From positions 6,262,001-6,326,000 of the forward strand of contig CM059621.1 of assembly GCA_030435675.1 (NCBI GenBank): a stretch of DNA of 64,000 bases, read 5' to 3'. The translations under genes were made by a program, and so were the position numbers. The stretch comes from Steinernema hermaphroditum. Lineage: Eukaryota; Nematoda; Chromadorea; Rhabditida; Steinernematidae. The notes under the pieces were generated by a model, which made no database searches, was not told where the DNA came from, and was given only the letters and a program-made list of their open reading frames with translations. This document shows positions 12,038 to 24,466 of this stretch, in pieces (positions within the stretch are counted from its first letter, which is position 1; each line of letters opens with the position of its first letter).

Positions 12038-14573
12038 AGAAAGCTACACATTCCTCCCACTTGCTTTGTGTTCACCTGTTCAAACGAATAGCACTATTAA
12101 GTAAACTGAATCGAAATCGTTCCGTTAGTACAATGCATTCGACATTCATAATAGCATCGTAAATTCTACAGGGAGCCGGCCGAGTTCAAGTTTTCATTAC
12201 ATAGGTTCAATGAATGGTATGACGTGTTCCAATCTTTCATTTGTGTCGGTGGCAGTTGATCGGGTCGTCCACCCGTCTCATAAATGAGTTGAGTAAAAAA
12301 TGAGCTATTCTTCAGATGTGCGTGTTGCTAATACCTAGACTAGCCCTTCCTGTGATACTTCCACTCTTCGTCTTTTCTCTCTTACGGTATCTTGCAGTAC
12401 TACTGCACCATTCGGAACTCCTAAACGCGAATGCCATCTCTTTGTCATACCCTTCGGCTACCGTATTTTTTTCACCCATCTTCATCCATTAACACAGCTT
12501 TATTGTCTTTCTGAGCCCGACATTTTCATAAGAAAAGCAGATTTCCTTTTATGTATAATAGGTATTGTGCACTTCATTTTGTAAGCAAATTACTCCCACG
12601 AAATCAAATTTAAACGTTAGACCTTCGGCGCAAACATCAAAGGGTCGACGTCATTCTTCGACTATTCGATGAGGAGTATTGTTTTCATGTTGTCCATAGC
12701 TTGGCCGCATGACCGAAAAGGAAGTGAAAAAATTGAACTTTGGGGTCGATCCCGATGTCTGTTTTGTATTCTGGTAAATTTGTATCCTGAGAAATGGTAG
12801 CTAGAGCGGATCGGCGATTTTTGCACTTGTGTGCTAATATTTAGTCGTGTTCAAGTCAATGCAAACTGTAGACTTCAGCAGTCTTGCAATCAAAACCATT
12901 GGTTTGTAATATACCTCAGATATGAACGGTTATTTTATTATTTTGTATTTTATCCCCGCTATCTACATTATCATCTATCGTTACCTGATGGCATCATTAT
13001 GCTTCAAGACCCATAATAGTGGGGAACTACAATAATCTCACGGTTGTTCCGTAGAGCAGCCTTCCGCACCATGTTTTTAAAAGTCTTTTATGAAAAGAGA
13101 GGCCAGTTTAGAGGGTATTTTTACTATCTTCCGTTTAGGAATGTCGTTGCCTGACGGCAGCTTGAACATGACTAGGATGATATCTCGAAAAGGGGATGAA
13201 AAAGGGCATTAGAATCACTTGATCGTACACACTCATACAATATGTACGAATATATGTATCTTCAAGTACTTTCACTTACTACTAGTAGACTTTCCAAACA
13301 ACAAACGTTTACAAACTACGACATATATGTGTGTGTAAGTACAGTAGCTGTAACGACAAGCGATCGCCTCCTTTCACTTCTGCAGATTTTATTGGTCCTA
13401 GATCTCTTCGCGGAAGGCGTCGTAGTGAGAAGTCGGTGATGGATGGGACAGGAGAATTGCGACGGCTTCTTACGTAGTTTGTGAAGCAGAATGCGTATCT
13501 GGCTGTTTTGGAAAGCTCTGCGAGAGAGTGCCTCGCCACAAGTAACGACTGCCTAGTCTGCCTACCTTATTCGATTACAACTTCAACGTAGTCACTAAAA
13601 GACACTGCTAGTGTTAGCCTCCTTCCGCAGCATTCTTTGATTTGACGTGAGTTACTATTGTGATTTACCACTTCAATTTACGTTTACTTCTGTTTTTCGT
13701 TCTTTGAAATAAAGTCGTCGAGCACAGATCTTTGGACAGAATAACGTCATGATTAATTTATGTGTTTACGGAGTTTTTTTGCGCATTTGGCATCGAAATT
13801 GGTCTCCGTTGATCTCAATTTGTGTGCTGTTTGAGAAGAGAAGAGAACTACCAGCCCTGTATTTTGTTAAATTTTTTCAATGTATGATTGAACCGGCTAT
13901 TCATGTGCTGGAATATTTCTGGCCAGGCAATAAGCCATTTAACGCAATCCTTAATTTAAAGTTGTTAGATCAGAATTCTCAGAACTGTCCGGAAATTTTT
14001 GCTTTAAGAGCTGGAATCCCCCTTGGTCGAAGAAAATGATGTCGCTCGACCACTCGACCGGTGACTCTCTAGACTTCTGTCTAGCCGCCCTTTCACGAGC
14101 CGTGTATTAGGTGTCCTTTTGTTTATCGCTTTCCTAAATCCGTAAAAGCATTGTCGTTTTCTCACTCATTTGTACCGTATTTCATGAAAGTAACAATGAC
14201 CCCAAGCAGCTGTTCATTTTTCTTGATTGTGTTCTTGAAGCATGAACTTAGAGATCTATATATTCAGTTATCTATGGTTTTCATGGTATTCGCAACGCAG
14301 GAAAGTGCTACAAATCACGTTACTTCGTTGTCTCCGCCTCAAAAATCTGTTATTGAAATTCTACAGTATTACTGATGCCGGCATTCGATGTGGCAAATCT
14401 GCATTATGGGCTCTGATCCCCTACAGTATAATCCCCTACACCTTCCTTTGTAGACAGTGATTTGTTGCACAGAAGATCTTAATTTACGTCCATACATTTA
14501 AGTTGTTAATTAATTCCGAATAGTCATAAGCAGTGGAACCTAACCAATCCTTCAGCTTTGTATTCCCGAGTCT

Positions 14574-14750
14574 TATACAAGGTGACGCAAAAAGAAGGAC
14601 ATGTAGACCGAAGTCTGGATTGTCTAGACTCAAAAGTCTGCAATGCCATTTGGATGAGCATTCTAAGGTGAAACCGGTCGAGAAAGAGAAGTGTAGTTCT
14701 GTCTAGACATTCCGGACTTCTGCCTAGATGCCCTTTTGGGCCACCTTGTA
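14574..14750. mobile_element. MITE with about 55-base terminal inverted repeats
   Basis: The left end reads TACAAGGTGACGCAAAAAGA and the right end, reversed, TACAAGGTGGCCCAAAAGGG. The two arms stay alignable inward to GTCTAGAC. TA flanks suggest a Tc1/mariner-type element. Interior is about 70 bases with no open frame. A degenerate relative sits at 22105-22206. Confidence 0.8.
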
Positions 14751-15959
14751 CAACAGCGGACAGCCGCACAGGAATAGAATTTTCGCGAATTCACTGATTG
14801 CAACTTTGCAAGGACTATTTGATTTATCGTGTCAGGCTGACGCTAGAGTACATTCCAAGACATTCCAACACTGACGCCGTTTTTAGATAAGTAGCGGTAC
14901 TCCAAGCCACTATATTAGCTACAAACTTAAAATATAAACTGGCTTCATTTTGCGCCGCATTTATTTATATTCTTATTTTGCTGATTGCATTATAAGTGTA
15001 GACTGATACCACGCACTTGATTGTTGTTCAATTGAAGGGGCATAACTTCGGTCAGACAGTTGTAGTTCCTAAAGCTTTTACAAATGTTAACCACGTTTAA
15101 AAGGGCTTGAGTCAATTTGAAAAATTGAGTTAACGTTGACGTTTAGCGCTTAACGACTTAGCTTGGCACACCGGAGTGACTTTGACCTATCTGATATTTC
15201 GTTTTCTGTAGACCGCTTTCGTCATATACTGCAGCTAAGAAGGATCATCACCCTTTGTTGCCTCTCAAATACCTTCGTGAGAATGGACCATGCTTTGTGA
15301 AATTAGTGCATTATTCGCTGGAAACTGAGATTTTTTGGAATCAGACAAGAAGCTGTTTGTCTTCAAGTTCATAACGTCAATGTTATGCGAATGCGCAGTT
15401 CGTCTCCCACGCTTTTGACAATAATCCATAAGGAGCTTGTTTTCGACGATAGGGTTCCAATTTTTACAACAAAACCAAGTAAGAGGCTGGAGCGATTCGA
15501 ATAATGGCTGAAGTATTCATAACCTCATTACTTATTTATGGAGGAATATTCATTTTGACAGCTACCAGCGGAATGCAAATATACATCGAGAAAATTTTTT
15601 TCCTACAGGCTGACTTGCAGACACCTACAGATTCTATTCACCAAGATGTCTTCATGAAATCAAATCAATTACACCGTATCCCTTAACTGCACCAAAAGTT
15701 CCGAAAGGTTGTGTCAAAAGTTCCCGGACACTTTTCCTGAATATTTTTTATACAAATAAACGCGGCTGCGCGCGAATTCGCGCCCTCCAGTTACTTTATA
15801 AAGCCAAGTAGCCCTGCGGGCAGCAAGATTGGCGCTCATGTAAATGGCTAAAGTGGGCGAAAAAACTGAAAGTTTCAGGAAACTCGAACCCAAAACTCTG
15901 CTCGTTACAAAATAGGCAAAAAATCACTCAAAAACAGCAAAAAAAACTCAAAGGCTAGC

Positions 15960-16130
15960 ATCACCAGAGAGATAGTGGAAATAGAGCGCTACCATCCCAA
16001 CTGTCTGTATGGATCATTGCTAACGTTCTCTGCTTGTAAGCGGGCGGTGTCGGGTTCGGTTCCCCTCGGGGTCCTTATTTTATGTGGGTGTTTCCGCCGT
16101 GCGCACGGAAAAACACACACACACACAGAC
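15960..16130 (+). repeat. tRNA-like module followed by a CA microsatellite
   Basis: GGTTCGGTTCC at 16053-16063 resembles a pol III B box, with a weak A-box-like stretch near 15971-15986 and a CA run at 16113-16127. No cloverleaf could be folded by eye, so this is a possible SINE relic and not a tRNA gene. Confidence 0.35.
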
Positions 16131-16908
16131 CAACGGACCCATCGGTTCTCCATTTATATATAGGGGATTTTGGACATGGCTTTCAGAGTGTAATGTCGCA
16201 TGCTATATACGGTTTTGTAAAGAATTTATCGCCCTTTCATAAACTGTATTATATTTTGTATTCTGTCTTTACACTATGCGCTTAAGAAGGTATTCATTCC
16301 CAGCGGTAAAATTGCGATTTCCATTGTTTTGCTTCATTAATGCGGACATACGTTAAGAGAAGGCAGAAACGTCCAGCAAAATTTAGGAATTTAAAGATCA
16401 GGGAGTGCCTTTCTGGTTAATAGCCAATTCCGGTTGAAATGATAGAAAGAATAAGAATTTGGACATCGAAGTTGAGCGATGATCACAGCGCCCGATTACG
16501 GTAGATTTACAAGTTTGTCCGGGGCAACTCAAAGTGAATCGCTCGACTGGATCCACTAGGAACAAAAATAGCGTTGGCACACACTTTTGGGAACTTTTGG
16601 TTCAACCTAGTAACTAAACGAATCTCCTATTGACTCACCCATGTGCACTTATTCACCTGCAGCTGACCATGAACATATGCTTCTTGTGAGCTGCACGCTT
16701 CCATGGATTCTTCCAATCCCGTCACGCAAAAACAGTCCTAAACGTGCTCTCGATGACCTCCCTGAATTTCCCGCGCTACTCGCTGAACCCCACCACATCG
16801 AACGAACACAAACATGTTCTTTCGTGCGTAGCAACATCTGCATTTTATGCGTTTCTCTAATTGCAGGTGTTTTGTGCCTTAACTTGACCTGACCGGCCAA
16901 CCGAACTC

Positions 16909-18703
16909 ATGTCGATGCCTGCGTTCCACTACCCTTTGGTGGCTTTCGTCCTTCTCAGCTGCCTCCTCAACTTGGCCATCATCTTCGGCATCTTGCGGTT
17001 TCGAAGGACCAATCCTTACTTGAAAGGATCGTACTTCGCTTTGGTCATATTTCATGTGGGTGTCCTCCTTATCCACTGGCAACAGTCATTTTTAGGGAGC
17101 AGCTGATATCTTGCTCTCTTGTGAATTTACTCTTCTTATGAGAGCGCGGAAATATCGCTATCTCGACTTTGTGCTTACCGAAAACTCCACTTTGTGGCAT
17201 GTCCTTCCATGGATCACAAACGGTCTTCACTATTACCTGAAGGCTGTTCTCTACATGGGCCACATCCTACTTTCTTTCAACAGGTTCACCTCGGCTTTTT
17301 ATCCTCTTCACTATGAGATGGTGAGATTCACGCGAAAATGCATATAAGTGTTGTTATTTTAGTTCTGGAAATCGAAAATTATGATCTTCGCGAGATTCTT
17401 TGCATGGGCCATTCCGCTTTTCTTCGTATCGCCGATTGTCTTGAACTTCAACTACGAGATGTGGTTCTCCATGGGCGAAAATAATGAGACGGTTAGACTG
17501 CAGAGCGACGATGTGTCGACACAGGTTAGTGCCATCAGAATCGGGGTGGCATGGTGGATCTTAAAATATCGACTACTTCAAATGGGGTTCGCTATAAAAC
17601 ACGGATACGATAAATGGTGATTAGGAATCGACAAAGAGGGAGCTAGCCGAAAATTAGCGAAATTTTGAAAAAAAAAAGAAAAAAATCGTTTCATCAAGGT
17701 AAGAATACTATGGTTCATTCCAGTGAATTGAATTGAGTAATTGAGTATTCTTTGAGTTAGACATTTGACTCAGACAGCTTGGGCTTAGGCTTAGGCTTAT
17801 TTTCAGACAATTGACCTTCGAGCCCATGCTAGACAGTTTGACCTTTGGGCCTAAGCCTAAGCCTGAGCTTAGGCTTATTTTCAAGTAGTCGACCTTCGAG
17901 CCCATGCTAGACAGTTTGACCTTTGGGCCTAAGCCCAAGCCCAAGCTTAGGCCCATTTTCAGACAGTTAACCTTTAAACCTGAGCCTAAGCTTAAGAGTA
18001 CGCTGTCTGGAGTCGGTAGTCTGCAAAGCCATTTTTAAGAATATTCTCTTTTAAAAAATGCCTCTCTTGAGAATGCGAAATGTTTCATTCAAATATTTTT
18101 ATGTAAACAGAATGCAAATACATATCGAGAAATTCTAGCTCCTTTCCTACGTGGACGCCTCTCTAACCCTTTCTGCAACCACAATCTGCCTGATCTTCTA
18201 CGCCCTTTCGGCTGTGAAAATATCGCGCCAAATGCTGAAACATGTAAGTGTTCCTGTCAAAAGCTATCTTTAGAATTGTCTTCTATCAATAGAGTAGTGA
18301 CACATGTTCCTATTTCAGGGGATTCAACAGAAACATTCCGTTGAAATCCGACTTTTCCTTTCGTCCTTTTTCCTCTTCATACTTCTCTCCGTGAACACAA
18401 TTATCCAAGTATGGACGATAGTTGCATCGAAACAAGGCCACAACGACATGGTCATGAAGTTGAACGACGTCAGGTTAGTAAGATCGCCTGAATCAAATCA
18501 CCGATGTCGAGCGTTTCAGCTATCCAGTTTTGGACGCCATGTACAGCGCAAACCCTTGGGTACTCTTCATTACGAGCTCAGCAATCAGAGACGCTGTGAT
18601 AAGGCTTCTTCTTCCGTTTCGCTACTACAAAGCATCTCAAATCATGGTCGTCTCATCCTTCACTTCGGTTACCAGTTCCAACTTGACAACGAGGCAATAC
18701 TAA
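16909..18703 (+). CDS. Seven-helix chemoreceptor, Srg superfamily (Srv/Srg-like), paralog A3
   Basis: Six exons: 16909-17055, 17096-17320, 17363-17524, 18139-18243, 18319-18473, 18520-18703, about 325 residues. Same architecture as its paralogs: MSMPAFHYP start, LLMRARKYRYLDF, LSFNRFTSAFYPLHYE after TM3, IVLNFNYEMWFSMG, HSVEIRLFLSSFFLFILL in TM6 and SANPWVLFITSSAIRDAV in TM7. Intron 3 (17525-18138) is long and carries the telomere-like repeat block. The open C-terminal tail is Ser/Thr rich. An AATAAA signal follows the stop by 39 bases. Function inferred from family only. Confidence 0.9.
17770..18000. repeat. 78-base tandem repeat with interstitial TTAGGC telomere-like words
   Basis: About 2.5 units of period 78 (GACCTTCGAGCCCATGCTAG starts at 17813 and again at 17891). 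Each unit carries TTAGGC or its complement GCCTAA, including TTAGGCTTAGGC at 17785-17796 and GCCTAAGCCTAAGCC near 17850. The two orientations face each other. It lies in intron 3 of receptor A3. Confidence 0.8.
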
Positions 18704-18741
18704 CAGTCATCTTGGCCATCTGCACATTGTGAAGCACATCC

Positions 18742-18747
18742 AATAAA
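18742..18747 (+). terminator. Poly(A) signal AATAAA of receptor A3
   Basis: AATAAA 39 bases after the stop codon. Confidence 0.65.
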
Positions 18748-21535
18748 TCTAACAATCCTGAGATTGTAAAGACTTCTTGAGGCATGTATGTTTGACCGAG
18801 AGTGGTCACACACGAGAGGTGCGCCTATGCTGATCATAGTAAAATAGGTGAATACGTGGCAGTGCACTTCTCTCCTTGGTGAGATGTCATATGTAGAAAA
18901 ACTACGTGGGAGGACACAGGGCAAGTCATAATCGACCACTTTTTATGCCCCTTTGCTTCCGCGAACGCTTGCTCTTTGCGTAAGAGCGCAAAAACAGCGT
19001 GCAGAAGGAAAATCACCTGCTTTCTTCACATGTAATTCACATCCATACGTGAAGAGTATAAAAAACTAATAAGTAATGTTTGCAATCACGAAGAAAGCTG
19101 CAAAGCATGTTACATTCTCTTCCAGCGATCTGCCCTCGACAGAATGCTTCGGAAGTCGTGAAATAGCCCAGGCCTCAAATATTTCTCTCGTACCGGAAGG
19201 AGACTTCAAACGATTAACCACAATATGCTATGCGGTGATGAGTTCAATAAGAATAATTATTATTACGATAATACCGATGACTAACCAAAGAAGACGACGA
19301 GTCCGTCAGATTGTGCAAGAAGGAAGCGGAAGAACAATCATGGGAAAAGTCGACTGGAATTCACTGGAAAGGTCAAAAAAACGTGGAGTGAATTTACTGC
19401 AAAAGTCTCAAAAGCCGACTATGGTGAACCGAAACAAAAAAAAACAGTAACAAATGTAAGGTTTTAAATCGATCGCTGAAGGTTCTACTGGGTTCGAACG
19501 AGCAAATATACATCTTTTAAGATGGTTTTTTCCGCGTTTTTCCTCCAATTTCCTAATCATCAGGTCCACTAGTTCCTTGATTTTATAACACAGGAATTTT
19601 GTTTCGATCTTGCCGTACAGTACGCTGTTGTTTTGACTCGGTTCGGCTGAGCTAGAAATCCTAATATTACGTGTACACAGCAATTCCAATAAATCGCGTG
19701 TAAAGATTCCCGGATAGGTCAACACAAAAACAAATGTCAGTTCACAACAACGAAGGCACTGCGCTAATCTACGATGGGAAGACGGCTTGCTATTTGGGTC
19801 GCTTAAAATAAAAAATCCGGAGCCAAGCCCGGATGTGTACGCAAATTAACACGGAGCTCGTTTGCGGCTCACCTGACCGAAACCTTTCTGGGCATGAGCT
19901 CTCTGACTAATATGTTAGTTCTTATAAACGATGGATATAAACGATTCATTATGTGGCTCTCAACGCATGTGTGGCCGAAGTGGCGGTCTTGTCCGGATAT
20001 GGAGGCAACACGGTCATTGGTTCAGGATGTTCACGTTACCACGTATTTGTGCTTATGCACTCTCATATCTTGTTGAACGTAATCTCTGTAGGTACGATTT
20101 CTTGAAGTGTCTGTAGGGATGCAACAGAGAACTGCATTGATAAAAGTAAACCCGAAGAGTCCGCAGAGATTCTTCATTTACCGTATGTCCTATGGATGCA
20201 CCCTAAACGCCAGACAGTTCTTCTGTCATAATAATAATAATCTAGAAGTCAAACATAGTCAAACTAAAATCATATTAAATAGTTCCCCTAAATCGAATTT
20301 CGTCGCCAGATTCCGTCATTTACTTTTATAAGTTTAAATTCAAATTCAATAAGTAGAGTTATATTAACGTCTTGCTCGGAGGATCGGTTCCCCAGATCGA
20401 GAGCTTTTCTTATTTTAAGCAATACCTGCTGTATTTCAAGTTAACTGTCTGTGTGATCATTGAAATACGCATGTTCTTTCGACAATTTTCCCATAAATTG
20501 TTTCCACGTATATCTTAAAAAAGTCGAGCGTCAACGAGTACATGGGAAAGAGAAATGAGCAGCATCATTCGTAGGGACAGAAACAATGACCGTTCAAAGT
20601 GGTCATCAATTGGAATGCCTATTAGCTTCCAATTTTCCAAGATGATCGAACCGATGCGTGTGGTGTTTCACCTCTAGTCTTTATTAATAATATTGACTGG
20701 CGATCAAAAACATCAGTGGATGTGCGCAACAAACGCCCCCAGCGGTCGGTCCGGTGTCTCTCTGAGGTTCGCAGAGTGAGCGGTCGTTCTTGGCTGTTTT
20801 ATGCAGTCGCATAATGCCACCGTTTCAAATTCCCGAAGATGTGCATATTCGTAAATCAGAAACATGTCGATCATCAGATCCCTAAACACCATTAGTCGTA
20901 AGCAACAAACGTAACTGGCCAAAGAGCAAGGCGTGATATGTGCGTGACCTCGGTGTCACTTGTCGGCTTTCCTGACACTCTGGAAATGATTACGAAATTA
21001 TTCCAAGACCGCTATGTTTCAATGTATCTTTCCCTTTTTGTACTTCATATTCTCCATCTCTCGTTGATATTCGCTGATTAAACTCATTTTCGTGCTTTAG
21101 AAATGCGACCTTTTTGCAAAAAAAAAACAGGGCACCCACCCCCACGGCACAAAAAGTGCACTATTTCATTTAATTTTTATGCCACGTGTGCCCTGTGACA
21201 ACTTTTCGGAACCTTCTCACATAGTTATCCAGGACCATTCAAAATATTTCTTACAGTTTCCCACTCCGTACATGTATGTGCACTAAACGGATATCACGTA
21301 GAATGCAGTCTCACTTTCGGCGACCTCAGCCTTTGGCTCTGGGTTTAACACTGTTAGCTAAGGCCGCAATTTAGAATTTCTTAAGTAATCTAAAATTACA
21401 TAATTCTGCAAAATCTTCATCCATAGAGCCGCGTATTTTCTAGGCTCTTTTGTATCGTCCCTAATCCCTTCTAAGTCCACGCAAACGCACTTCGTCGGAA
21501 ATCGTTTCGCCGTTTGGAATTTCTTGCACTCACCG

Positions 21536-21660
21536 CTTCGTAATCTTCCCACACTCGCAGTTGTTTCAATTCATCACTTTCCTAAGTACTCCGAACTTTA
21601 AAAGTCCAATAAGTTTTACATAACTATTCGTCTATTCTCACTTTCTTCACTTCGCTGCAC
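21536..21660. repeat. Dispersed repeat, copy 2
   Basis: Same orientation as the copy at 8625-8740. Similarity fades on both sides. Confidence 0.6.
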
Positions 21661-22104
21661 TCAATCTGAAAAGTCCTTTCCTTCAATGATTTTTGCAGTG
21701 TAATTCCACGTTATTTCATGTTGGTCGATCATATTGTTTTCTTAACATTTACGCCTGTAATCAAAACGCCGCGTAATGCTTAATTGTACAAATTGTTTTG
21801 TACTTCGCTGAAAACGGGAATTTCACATATTAAATCACGGCTATATCATCATTTTAACGAGTAGCCTTCACCACCCTTTACAAGGAGTAGCAAATCACTA
21901 TTTGTCCGCAGCCGGCACTTTATCTTTCTTCTGGAAAGTTGCTTAATTCGTCGTGGGACTCGACCGTTAAAATATCGATTCTTGTACAGAATATGTCACT
22001 CCGCTTGAATGCGCTATTCCAAATTTTCGCCGTAGGATATCTAGCAAGGCCGTGTTACGTCATATCCTTTATCGGGGCTAGCGTGAACAACCGATAGAAT
22101 GCAG

Positions 22105-22206
22105 GACTTAAGAAAAGGACATCTGCTAGGCATCACTATCTAGTCTAGAGACTACAGACTTGTTTCTCCGAGGCTTCTGTCTAGATACCTTTTTGGCACA
22201 CTCTGT
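22105..22206. mobile_element. Degenerate MITE related to the 14574-14750 element
   Basis: AGAAAAGGACATCTGC on the left and CTTCTGTCTAGATACCTTTT then GGCACACTCTGT on the right match the inverted-repeat arms of the intact element with many substitutions. Confidence 0.5.
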
Positions 22207-23110
22207 TTTGCTTCCGTTTTGTTAAATTTTGAAAATCTAGTCGTGAAGCCAGGGTAGTGATAAAGCTCTGGAATTTTCACAAATTTCCTCATTATTTGAG
22301 AACATAAACTACAGGAGAAAAGAAGACAGTTTTCGCATTCGATTTCGAGTCTCGAGACTGCACAGCCCTGATCTCGACCGCCCTGATCTGGACCGCTTAA
22401 AGCACTCAAAAGAATCTCTTGTCTTACAATAATTTTTGAGGACGGTAGTAGTGCTTGATTCCCAGGCTTGAAATCTATTAGAACAGATTTTAAACAGTGA
22501 AAAATGACATGGGCATGTGTCACAACTGCTATAAACTTTGTGTCATTCTGCCCCTCTCCAGGAAATACTACTTGAAACTTCTTAGAACCACAGAAAGCAT
22601 TCTCACGCCCTCTTGGTCCGCTCGTTACCTGTGGTCGTAGTTGGATGTCTGCACGTTTCTTTACACCGTTTGCGCTGCTTCTCGGTATCAGTATGAATGG
22701 AATAGAACTTATGTCCTCTAGCAATTGGTCGATCTCTTGCGTCACACTCCTTGTTTATAGATCATGCTGATACATCGCATAGCCTCACGGCCGCATACAT
22801 GGAAGTTTTTGTGCTTTTGAACCGATCGATCTCAAAGTATTGACCTACTTCATGATGTACTATGTCACCTGAGGGAAACCGACCAATTTAAACCGCAAAG
22901 AGATCTCATATCTCATAGAAGACAGTCACAACTGTGTAGCTAAGTACAATAATGCATTACTTTCACATATGTCAGCTTCGATCTAGTCCCTTCATACCTA
23001 CGTTCGGTGTTGTCTTCCTGATTCCAGTTTACCTTTATCGACAACTGTCGACCAACAGATTTACATCCTCTAAAGACCTTCTCCTTCAGGTACTCATAAC
23101 GCACCGCCGC

Positions 23111-24453
23111 ATGCCTATGCCCATGTTCCACTATTTCCTCACTGGTTTCGCCATAGCCAGTGTTTTCCTGAATGCCATAATAATCATGGCCATAGTGAAG
23201 CACCGCAGAACGAACCCTATTCTGAGAGGGTCCTACTTCAGTTTGATTATCTTCCATGTAAGCCGTCTTCCCAGCATTTCGTTTATCCGTCTTTTAGGCC
23301 TCGGCCGACATTCTTCTTGCCTGCTGCACGGCCATCCTCATGAGGGCCAGGAAGTACCGCTATCTCGACTTCATGCTAGTAGAAGGCAACGCGTTGTGGA
23401 TCATCCTCCCCTGGGTGACCAACTTCCTCAACTACTACCTGAAGGGCGTCATCTACTTGGGCCACATTCTGTTGTCGACCAACAGGTTTACATCCGTGTT
23501 CTTTCCCCTCAAATACGAATCGGTAGGTAGAACTTGGAACGTAGTGAATCGCAAAAGGATACCTTCAGTTCTGGGATTCCAAACTCATGAAGTTGATCTG
23601 TATGTTTGCGTGGATTGCGCCTTCTTTCTTCTATCTCCCGATTGTGCTCAACTTCAACTACCAAATGTGGTTCTCGATAGGAACGAACAACGAAACCGTT
23701 CGATTGCAGATGGATGATGAGTCCACTCAGGTACATAACCGAAAGAACGCGGATAAGAAGCTGTTCTCTTTTAGCTAATTTCCTATATGGACGGAGGTCT
23801 GTCGTTCAGTGCCACCATCATATGCCTTGTCTTTTACGTTTTCTCGGCTTTCAAGATCTCGAGACAGATGATGAGACATGTAAGTTTTGAGTATTTTTGC
23901 TGGATGATACGATGTAAAGTATACATACTTGGCTAAGAACCAAGGCCAAAAACAGCAAAAATTTCTCACTTGGTGACACGTCCAAGAAAAGATTCTATCT
24001 GGCGCTTTTGGCTTCTTTTCCATAATGTTTGAAGAGAAGTTGACGATAGCAAATTTTCAGGGTATTCACAAAAGCCAATCGATGGAAATCCGACTCTTCG
24101 TCGCCTCGGTTATCCAGTTCCTCCTTCTGTCCTTCACTACGGCCAACCAAGTGTGGACCCTCATTGCATCGAAGCAAGGAAGTGAGGAGATTGTCATGTG
24201 GCTGTATGACCTTAGGTACAATCATAAGCAGATTCGAATATCTTCCACCTAACCGTTTAGCTACCCTATCTTGGACATGCTGTACAGTGTCAACCCATGG
24301 ATCCTCTGCTTGACCAGTTCAGCGATAAGAGATGCAATTCGTCGCTTACTTCTTCCTCTAAAGAACAGAGTGTCGAGCATTCAAGTCCCTTCGTCCGCCT
24401 CCCCAAGTTCTGCAGCAAGCGTCCTCCCGAATCGACCACAGCCTTCAACATAA
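23111..24453 (+). CDS. Seven-helix chemoreceptor, Srg superfamily (Srv/Srg-like), paralog A4
   Basis: Six exons: 23111-23257, 23298-23522, 23569-23730, 23775-23879, 24061-24215, 24261-24453, about 328 residues. The start MPMPMFHYF aligns with the other three; a CCTTCAG acceptor lies about 20 bases upstream. Motifs are ILMRARKYRYLDF, NRFTSVFFPLKYE, IVLNFNYQMWFSIG, SMEIRLFVASVIQFLLL and SVNPWILCLTSSAIRDAI. It is closest to A2. An AATAAA lies at 24461-24466. Chemosensory role is family inference. Confidence 0.9.
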
Positions 24454-24460
24454 GCAACAT

Positions 24461-24466
24461 AATAAA
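24461..24466 (+). terminator. Poly(A) signal AATAAA of receptor A4
   Basis: AATAAA 8 bases after the stop codon, directly overlapping the short 3' end. Confidence 0.55.

Larger units (their letters stand above)
12038..16908. other. Long intergenic stretch without a recognised gene
   Basis: About 4.9 kb. Contains a TA-flanked MITE at 14574-14750, a possible tRNA-like module with a CA microsatellite near 15960-16130, and only short unsupported open frames. A word near 14065-14110 resembles one end of the 14574-14750 MITE. Confidence 0.5.
18704..23110. other. Long intergenic stretch without a recognised gene
   Basis: About 4.4 kb. It holds the second copy of a dispersed repeat (21536-21660) and a degenerate MITE (22105-22206). 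Two longer open frames, 19076-19450 plus and 22152-22745 minus, show no domain, no exon partners and no compositional support, and were not called as genes. Confidence 0.5.

Noticed and set aside
19076..19450. A 124-codon plus-strand open frame after receptor A3
   Set aside because: Low-complexity Lys/Arg tail, no family resemblance and no exon chain.
22152..22745. A 197-codon minus-strand open frame in an intergenic region
   Set aside because: One frame of this length is about what chance gives in 64 kb at this composition. It overlaps a degenerate MITE, and no domain or splice partner was found.
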